Below, piece after piece: positions 31,634 through 36,452 of a stretch of DNA of 36,452 nt. The stretch is from Microbacterium paludicola (GTDB lineage Bacteria; Actinomycetota; Actinomycetes; Actinomycetales; Microbacteriaceae): NCBI RefSeq assembly GCF_015235415.1, contig NZ_JADGLL010000026.1, positions 1 through 36,452 of the forward strand, given 5' to 3'. Position numbers and translations under genes: made by a program. Position 1 is the stretch's first letter. The number at the start of each line of letters is the position of its first letter. Below the pieces are notes generated by a model, which was given only the letters and a program-made list of their open reading frames with translations, searched no databases and had not been told where the DNA came from.

Positions 31634-32385
31634 TCTCCCTCAGCCAGGTGCGCAAGGACTACAGCAGCGAGGTCGCGATCGGCCCCGTCGACCTGCAGAT
31701 CCCGGCGGGCGGCATCACCGCCCTTGTCGGGCCGAACGGCGCCGGCAAGTCGACGCTGCTGACGATGATCGGGCGCCTGCTCGGGATCGACTCCGGCACG
31801 ATCGAGATCGCCGGTTACGACGTCGCCACGACCGCGTCGAAGGATCTCGCGCGGATCGTGTCGATCCTGCGCCAGGAGAACCACTTCATCACGCGGCTGA
31901 CCGTGCGCCAGCTCGTCGGCTTCGGGCGGTTCCCGTACTCCAAGGGACGGCTGACGGTGGCCGACGAGGAGATCGTGAGCCGCGCGATCGACTTCCTCGA
32001 CCTCGGCGACCTGGAGGGGCGGTACCTGGATCAGCTGTCGGGCGGGCAGCGGCAGCGGGCGTACGTGGCGATGGTGCTGGCGCAGGACACGGAGTTCGTG
32101 CTGCTGGACGAGCCGCTCAACAACCTCGACATGCGCCACTCGGTGCAGATGATGCAGCACCTGCATCGTGCCGCGGCGGAGCTCGGCCGCACGATCGTGA
32201 TCGTGCTGCACGACATCAACTTCGCCGGGCACTATGCCGACCGGATCTGCGCCGTCAAGGACGGCCGGGTCGTCGAGTTCGGCACGCCCGACGAGATCTT
32301 CACCGACGACGTGCTGACGCGCGTGTTCGAGACGCCCGTGCGGGTGATCGAGGGCCCGGCCGGGCCGCTCGCCGTCTACTACTGA
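31630..32385 (+). CDS. Iron-siderophore ABC transporter ATPase
   Basis: This 251-residue ATPase powers the importer. It has the Walker A motif GPNGAGKST (34-42), the signature LSGGQRQR, Walker B VLLDEP with a downstream D-loop (NNLDM), and the H-loop His in IVIVLHDINFA. It starts at a GTG overlapping the permease stop (GTGA), so it is translationally coupled. It completes a binding protein, permease, permease, ATPase operon. The longer open frame upstream is out-of-frame sequence inside the permease gene. Confidence 0.94.
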   Translation: MISLSQVRKDYSSEVAIGPVDLQIPAGGITALVGPNGAGKSTLLTMIGRLLGIDSGTIEIAGYDVATTASKDLARIVSILRQENHFITRLTVRQLVGFGRFPYSKGRLTVADEEIVSRAIDFLDLGDLEGRYLDQLSGGQRQRAYVAMVLAQDTEFVLLDEPLNNLDMRHSVQMMQHLHRAAAELGRTIVIVLHDINFAGHYADRICAVKDGRVVEFGTPDEIFTDDVLTRVFETPVRVIEGPAGPLAVYY

Positions 32386-32394
32386 CGCGAGCGG

Positions 32395-32583
32395 CTACAG
32401 CCGGGATCCGTCGTCGTACTCGTCGCGCCCCGGGTTGTCGCCCTTGCGCGCCTCGAAGGCGAGGAAGAGCCCGAGCGAGACGAGCAGGCCGATCAGCAGC
32501 CCGAGCCACACGTTCTGCAGGTACACGGCGCCGAGGATCGCGCCGACGACGAGCACCGCGACGCTGCGCAGGATGAGCCACAT
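32395..32583 (-). CDS. Small membrane protein, unknown function
   Basis: This 62-residue protein has two hydrophobic segments (LRSVAVLVVGAILGAVYL; VWLGLLIGLLVSLGLFLAF) and a hydrophilic, acidic end (KGDNPGRDEYDDGSRL). It lies seven bases downstream of the TetR gene on the same strand, so it is probably co-transcribed with it. It is convergent with the importer operon. No family can be named. Confidence 0.65.
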   Translation of the reverse strand: MWLILRSVAVLVVGAILGAVYLQNVWLGLLIGLLVSLGLFLAFEARKGDNPGRDEYDDGSRL

Positions 32584-32588
32584 GCGTC

Positions 32589-33275
32589 TCAGGCTAGGCG
32601 CTCGCGCTCGGCGCGACGCTCGAGCCCGTCGAGCAGCAGGTCGAGGCCGAACTCGAACTCCGACTGGTCGTCGCACCAGCCGAGGGTCGAGCCGGGGTCG
32701 TCGTGCGCGATGTGCGCGAGCATCTCGACGAGGTTCGGTGCCTCGGCGGCCATCTGCATAAGCAGCTCGGGCGAGGCGTCCTCGTCGGCCGACCCGGCCG
32801 GATCGAACAGCTCCTGCGTGAAGCCGAAGGCGCGGCTGCCGAGCGCGTGCATCGCGTGATGGACGAGGTCGTGCGACATCCCGCCGCTGCGCATCAGCCC
32901 GACGAGCGCGTCGGTGTAGCGCACGATGTGGGGGCCGAAGCTCGTACGGCTCTCGAAGACGCCCGGCGCCCACGGGTGGCGCAGCATCACCTCGCGCGCG
33001 GTCAGGATCCGTCCGCGCAGGTCGTGCTTCCAGTCGCCGGTCGCCTCGAGCGCGGCGACGGCATCCTGCATCTCCGCCGCGACCGCGTCGGCGAGGCCGT
33101 CGAGCAGGGCCTCCTTGTTCGCGACGTGGTGATACAGCGACATCGCCTCGACGCCGAGCTCGGCCGCGAGGCCGCGCATGGTCAGGCCACCGATGCCCTC
33201 GCGGTCGGCGAGGGCAACGGCGGTCTGCAGGATCCGGTCGCGGCTGAGGGCCGCGCGGACGGTCGTATCGGTCAT
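32589..33275 (-). CDS. TetR/AcrR-family transcriptional regulator
   Basis: This 228-residue regulator has an N-terminal TetR helix-turn-helix (RDRILQTAVALADREGIGGLTMRGLAAELGVEAMSLYHHVANKEALLDGL). The TetR_C-type ligand domain contains RRAERERLA at its end and an HHAMHALGSRAFGF segment. The divergent neighbour is a deazaflavin-type reductase gene, and the 89-bp gap contains a perfect palindrome. Repression of the two flavin/quinone genes on the other strand, relieved by a ligand, is the likely role. Confidence 0.88.
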   Translation of the reverse strand: MTDTTVRAALSRDRILQTAVALADREGIGGLTMRGLAAELGVEAMSLYHHVANKEALLDGLADAVAAEMQDAVAALEATGDWKHDLRGRILTAREVMLRHPWAPGVFESRTSFGPHIVRYTDALVGLMRSGGMSHDLVHHAMHALGSRAFGFTQELFDPAGSADEDASPELLMQMAAEAPNLVEMLAHIAHDDPGSTLGWCDDQSEFEFGLDLLLDGLERRAERERLA

Positions 33276-33310
33276 GGTGCTCAGATTCTAGGCCGTGCCC
33301 CTTGTCTCCC

Positions 33311-33341
33311 TTACGTTGTATGGATACCTTACGCAGTAAGG
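33311..33341. promoter_or_regulatory. Probable TetR operator
   Basis: The perfect palindrome CCTTAC-GCA-GTAAGG (33327-33341) follows a CTTACG copy at 33310-33315, giving two half-sites about 19 bp apart. It lies between the TetR gene and the divergent reductase gene, where it would control both. Confidence 0.6.
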
Positions 33342-33364
33342 CTGTTCGCGGAAGGGAGCGGATC

Positions 33365-33859
33365 ATGCGGGCGTGGATTCTCGGGATCGGGGGCGCGGTC
33401 GTCGCGCTCGTCGTCCTGCTGCTGGCGGGGCTCGTCCTGTCGATGCGGCTCAAGTGGCAGCCGGGGCTGCGGTTCGTGCGCCGCCTCGGGCGTGACCACT
33501 TCAACCGGGCTGTGCTGCGCACGGCGGGCGGTCCCGGAGAGTCGACGCACGTGATCCGGCATCGCGGGCGGCGATCCGGGACCGCCTTCCGCACGCCCAT
33601 CGGGCTCAGCCCCACGGGCGACGGGTGGTTCGTGATGCTGCCGTACGGGCGCACCCCCGACTGGCTGAAGAACGTGCTCGCGGCGGGCGAGGCCGAGGTC
33701 GAGGTGGACGGCGGCGTGCACGCCGTGACGGATCCGCGGGTCGTCTCGCGCGCGCACGTCGCGCCCCTGCTGTCGCGCGCGGAGCGGACCGTCGCCGCCG
33801 TGTTCGGCGTCGACGACTTCCTGCTGCTGCGGCGCGCTCCCGTGCAGGCGCGGCGATGA
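33365..33859 (+). CDS. Nitroreductase/deazaflavin-dependent oxidoreductase family protein (DUF385)
   Basis: This 164-residue protein has an N-terminal membrane helix (about 4-26: ILGIGGAVVALVVLLLAGLVL). The split beta-barrel domain that follows is of the DDN/F420-binding type (STHVIRHRGRRSGTAFRTPIG, GWFVMLPYGRTPDWLKNVLAAGEAEVEVDGG). Known relatives use F420 or FMN to reduce quinones or nitro compounds. The ATG at 33365 has GGGAG upstream; the frame before it is promoter sequence. The stop overlaps the quinone reductase start (ATGA), so the two are coupled under the TetR operator. Confidence 0.8.
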   Translation: MRAWILGIGGAVVALVVLLLAGLVLSMRLKWQPGLRFVRRLGRDHFNRAVLRTAGGPGESTHVIRHRGRRSGTAFRTPIGLSPTGDGWFVMLPYGRTPDWLKNVLAAGEAEVEVDGGVHAVTDPRVVSRAHVAPLLSRAERTVAAVFGVDDFLLLRRAPVQARR

Positions 33860-34827
33860 GGGCGCTGCAGCGCGAGAGGTACGGCGGGCCCGAGGTGCTC
33901 GCCGTGCGCGAGGTCGCGACGCCGCGGCCGGGCCCGGGGCAGGCGCTTGTGCGCGTGCGGGCGAGCTCGCTCAACACCGCCGACCTCGACCTGCTGTACG
34001 GCCGACCGCGCATCGCCCGCATCGGGTACGGGCTCCGGCGTGGACAGTCGGGCGGAATGGGGCTGGATCTCGCGGGGGAGGTCGTGGAGGTCGGCGAGGG
34101 CGTGACCGGGCTCCGCCCGGGAGATCGGGTGTGGGCGGATCTGTTCGACCAGGGGCACGCAGCCCTCGCCGAGTACGTGTGCGTCTCGGTGGTCGCCCTG
34201 CACCCGATCCCGGACGGGGTCTCGGTTGCCGATGCCGCGACGGTGCCGCACTCCGGCCTGCTCGCGCTGCAGGGGCTGAAGCCGGCGGGGCCGATCCGCG
34301 CCGGGGAGCGCGTGCTGATCAACGGCGCGGGCGGATGCGTCGGGCCGTTCGCGATCCAGCTCGCGAAGGCGCGCGGCGCGCACGTCACGGGAGTGGATGA
34401 GTCCGCGAAGTTCGACCTGATGCGGACGGCGGGCGCGGACGAGGTCGTCGACTACGCGGCCGTCGACATCACGCGCTGGGGCCGCCGCTTCGACGTGGTG
34501 CTCGACATCGCCGATACGCGCGGCCCGCTCGCGATGCGGCGGTGCCTCGCGCCGGGTGGGCGGTACTCGCTGATCGCGCGGCGGCTCGGCTCGTTCGCGT
34601 CGTACGTGCTGTTCGCGCCGCTCGTCGGCCGCCTCACGGGAACGCGGATGGGCACGATGTTCTGGAAGCCGAATCCCGCCGAGTACCTCGCGGAGTTCGG
34701 GACCCTGCTCGCCTCCGGGGCCGTGCGGCCGATCGTCGACAGCACGTGGTCGCTGGAGAACGCGGTGACGGCGTTCGAGCATCTCGACGCGGGCCGCGCC
34801 CGCGGAAAGGTGCTGGTTGTGCCTTAA
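33856..34827 (+). CDS. Zinc-independent MDR alcohol dehydrogenase / quinone oxidoreductase
   Basis: This 323-residue medium-chain reductase starts MRALQRERYGGPEVLAVREV. It has the GLDLAGEVVEVGEGVTGLRPGDRVWAD hallmark, the nucleotide loop INGAGGCVGPFAIQLAKARGAHVTGV, and the C-terminal FEHLDAGRARGKVLVV motif. No cysteines of a structural zinc site are seen. This matches quinone oxidoreductase-like MDR enzymes using NADPH. It is coupled to the preceding deazaflavin-type reductase and probably shares its role in handling quinones or electrophiles. It overlaps the convergent glycosylase gene by four bases. Confidence 0.88.
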   Translation: MRALQRERYGGPEVLAVREVATPRPGPGQALVRVRASSLNTADLDLLYGRPRIARIGYGLRRGQSGGMGLDLAGEVVEVGEGVTGLRPGDRVWADLFDQGHAALAEYVCVSVVALHPIPDGVSVADAATVPHSGLLALQGLKPAGPIRAGERVLINGAGGCVGPFAIQLAKARGAHVTGVDESAKFDLMRTAGADEVVDYAAVDITRWGRRFDVVLDIADTRGPLAMRRCLAPGGRYSLIARRLGSFASYVLFAPLVGRLTGTRMGTMFWKPNPAEYLAEFGTLLASGAVRPIVDSTWSLENAVTAFEHLDAGRARGKVLVVP

Positions 34828-35804
34828 CGGGCGCGGTGGTCCTCGGGGTGAAGGCGCGGGGCACGGCGCGGCTCGCTCACCCCGGACGCGAGGATGTACC
34901 GGATCGCGCGCTGCCGTTGCCCCGCCCACGGCGCGAGCAGCTCGAGCATTCCGTCGTCCTCGACGCGGCTGCCCGTGAGGGCGTAGCCCACCTGGTGCGC
35001 GAGGTGGAAGTCGCCGACGCTCACGGCGTCCGGGTCGCCGAACGCGCGGATCCGGGTCTCGGCGGCCGTCCACGGGCCGATGCCGGGCAGGGACGTCAGG
35101 ATGGCCTCGCGCCGGTCGGCCGGGCATGTCTCGACCGCGCGGACGAGGGAGTCGCCGCGGCGGGCGGCCTCGACGATCGTGCGGCTCTGGGGCGGCTCGA
35201 GGCCCGCGCGGTGCCACGCCCATGAGGGGATGCGCCGCCAGCCGTCGATCGTCGGGGGAGCGAACATCGGCTTCGGCGTCGGGCCGGGGACGCGCTCGCC
35301 GTACCACGTGACGAGCCGGCGCCAGGCGGCGAAGGCCTGGATCGCCGTGACCTTCTGCTCGGTGATCGACTGCACGAGGGCGTCGAAGAGCAGGTCGCCG
35401 CGGCCGAGGCGGAGGCCGGGGTGGCGGTGGTGGGAGTCGGCGATCAGCGGATGCAGCGAGGGGTCGAAGTCGGCGTCGTCGTCCTCGGCGCCGCACAGCG
35501 CGGGGGCCTGCGTGATCGCCCATTCGCGTCCCGGTCCCCAGGCGGCGGCGCGGACGGATCCGTCGCCCATCTGCCGCAGCGCGAGGCTTGCGACTCCGTG
35601 CGGTGTGCGGACCGCCCGCCAGATCACGCCGGCGTGCCACGCCTGGGCGGGGTCGCCCGGGCCGCGCTGGAACACCGCGACCGTTGCGTACAGGGCGAGG
35701 GGCCGCGCCGGCCGGTACACCGTCTCGAGCCGTGGGCCCGGGTTGGGCCGCGGGTCGCGCTCGCGCACGGCGATGCGCGATTCGAGCGCAGCGGACGGGA
35801 TCAC
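34824..35804 (-). CDS. DNA-3-methyladenine glycosylase II-like (HhH-GPD)
   Basis: This 326-residue DNA repair enzyme would excise alkylated bases. An N-terminal beta region is followed by the helix-hairpin-helix (LPGIGPWTAAETRIRAFG) and the catalytic Asp D265 (DAVSVGDFHLAHQ). The typical AlkA segments DLLFDALVQSITEQKVTAIQAFAAWRRL and AILTSLPGIGPWT are present. No N-terminal Ada-type domain is seen. Two nearby regulators do not obviously control it. It is convergent with the quinone reductase. Confidence 0.9.
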   Translation of the reverse strand: MIPSAALESRIAVRERDPRPNPGPRLETVYRPARPLALYATVAVFQRGPGDPAQAWHAGVIWRAVRTPHGVASLALRQMGDGSVRAAAWGPGREWAITQAPALCGAEDDDADFDPSLHPLIADSHHRHPGLRLGRGDLLFDALVQSITEQKVTAIQAFAAWRRLVTWYGERVPGPTPKPMFAPPTIDGWRRIPSWAWHRAGLEPPQSRTIVEAARRGDSLVRAVETCPADRREAILTSLPGIGPWTAAETRIRAFGDPDAVSVGDFHLAHQVGYALTGSRVEDDGMLELLAPWAGQRQRAIRYILASGVSEPRRAPRLHPEDHRAR

Positions 35805-35833
35805 ACGCTCACGCTACGTCGTGCCCCTGACAA

Positions 35834-36452
35834 TCAGAACCGGTCCGGCGAGGGGGCGCCCGAGCCGTAGCGCACCGAGACATCCGCGTGGCGGTCGAAG
35901 CGGTAGCCGACGCCGCGGACGGTGCGGACGATGTCCTGGAACGCGCCGAGCTTCGAGCGCAGGCGGCGGACGTGCACGTCGATCGTGCGCTCGCCGGGGG
36001 CGTCCGCGTCGTTCGCGTCCCAGAGCGAGGAGACGAGCTCGCCGCGCTCGATCGTGCGGCCCTCGCGCAGCACGAGGTACTGCAGCAGCTCGAACTCCTT
36101 GAAGGTGAGGCCGGCCGACTCGCCGTCGATCACGACGCGCTTGCGCGAGATGTCCACGACGACGCCGCGGGCGGCCTCGGCCTGCTCGTCCGACTCGGTC
36201 TTGGTGCGGGCGACGGCGCCGGGCTCGTGCAGGGCGAGGCGCACGACGTCGACGTCGCGTCCCCCGGCGTGCTGTGGGGCGAGGGCGACGGCGGCGTAGG
36301 TCTCGGCGCTCGGGGCGAGCTCGGCGAGCGTGCGACGCAGAGCGTCGACGAGCACCGGCAGGCTGACGCCGTCGGCGGCGGCCTTCAGTTCGTCGAGGCC
36401 CACGTAGAGGGCGAATCCGCGGGGCGTGGCGGCGGGCTTCGCAGCCGGAGCG
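35834..36452 (-). CDS. Winged-helix response-regulator-type transcription factor (5' end outside the window)
   Basis: The frame remains open to the window edge, so at least 206 residues are present and the N-terminus is missing. The C-terminal OmpR/PhoB-type winged helix reads LTFKEFELLQYLVLREGRTIERGELVSSLWD, GERTIDVHVRRLRSKLG and IVRTVRGVGYRFD. The N-terminal part (FALYVGLDELKAAADGVSLPVLVDALRRTLAEL) is not a receiver domain. It is the extra region found in a Microbacteriaceae-type winged-helix family. A GTG at 36403 is an internal codon and not the start. It probably acts alone, without a kinase partner in view. Confidence 0.85.
   Translation of the reverse strand, partial: APAAKPAATPRGFALYVGLDELKAAADGVSLPVLVDALRRTLAELAPSAETYAAVALAPQHAGGRDVDVVRLALHEPGAVARTKTESDEQAEAARGVVVDISRKRVVIDGESAGLTFKEFELLQYLVLREGRTIERGELVSSLWDANDADAPGERTIDVHVRRLRSKLGAFQDIVRTVRGVGYRFDRHADVSVRYGSGAPSPDRF

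Noticed and set aside
30739..32385. Longer start for the ABC ATPase
   Set aside because: The upstream part is out-of-frame sequence within permease 2. The GTG at 31630 overlaps the permease stop and gives a normal-length ATPase.
32395..35640. Open frame of more than 1000 codons on the minus strand
   Set aside because: It runs through the well-supported reductase, glycosylase and TetR genes in another frame. Only its last 62 codons form a plausible protein, listed separately.

Overview
The window is high-GC DNA with dense, overlapping genes from an actinobacterium. Gene content (CoaBC, DtxR-type iron boxes, sortase pili, an IS3 element, deazaflavin-type and LLM flavin enzymes, a winged-helix regulator typical of the family) points to Microbacteriaceae, probably close to Microbacterium. 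That placement is inference; no rRNA gene is present.

Accessory region, about 1-14896. The left side starts with short TGACAACT..CGTGAGA sites and an array of four inverted copies at about 20-bp spacing, as expected of transposase binding sites at a Tn7-like end. A tightly coupled four-gene operon follows: a TnsA-like endonuclease, a TnsB-like DDE transposase whose C-terminal part is replaced by unrelated sequence, and two related LuxR-type regulators. Downstream is a sortase-assembled pilus locus: a CshA/DUF11/SpaA tip adhesin, an LPLTG major pilin with a YPKN pilin motif, a class C sortase, a small membrane protein and a second, sortase-like protein. An IS3 element (13179-14451) lies in the 3' part; its transposase has His in place of the second catalytic Asp. 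The region closes with the same 24-bp terminal site (22 of 24 bases equal to the left copy), 33 bp beyond the stop codon of a chromosomal gene. I read this as a decayed or non-autonomous Tn7-like element carrying a regulated pilus island. No TnsC or TniQ gene is in the window, and the left boundary is not resolved.

Core-like region, 14930-36452. This holds small acidic proteins, TetR and GntR regulators, a DUF1992 protein, an NRDE/TANGO2-like protein and CoaBC (coenzyme A synthesis). Next is an LLM monooxygenase fused to a PCMH-type FAD oxidase, divergent from a MarR regulator with palindromic operators. It is followed by an aldo/keto reductase, a VOC/PhnB-like protein with an acidic tail, an APC permease and an NAD-dependent epimerase/dehydratase.

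Iron uptake, 27551-32385. A siderophore-interacting reductase is divergent from a complete siderophore ABC importer (lipoprotein, two permeases, ATPase). Two DtxR/IdeR-like boxes lie between them, so import and reductive iron release are probably derepressed together under iron limitation.

The right end carries a TetR regulator divergent from a deazaflavin-type reductase/quinone reductase pair, an AlkA-like DNA glycosylase, and a winged-helix regulator that runs off the window.
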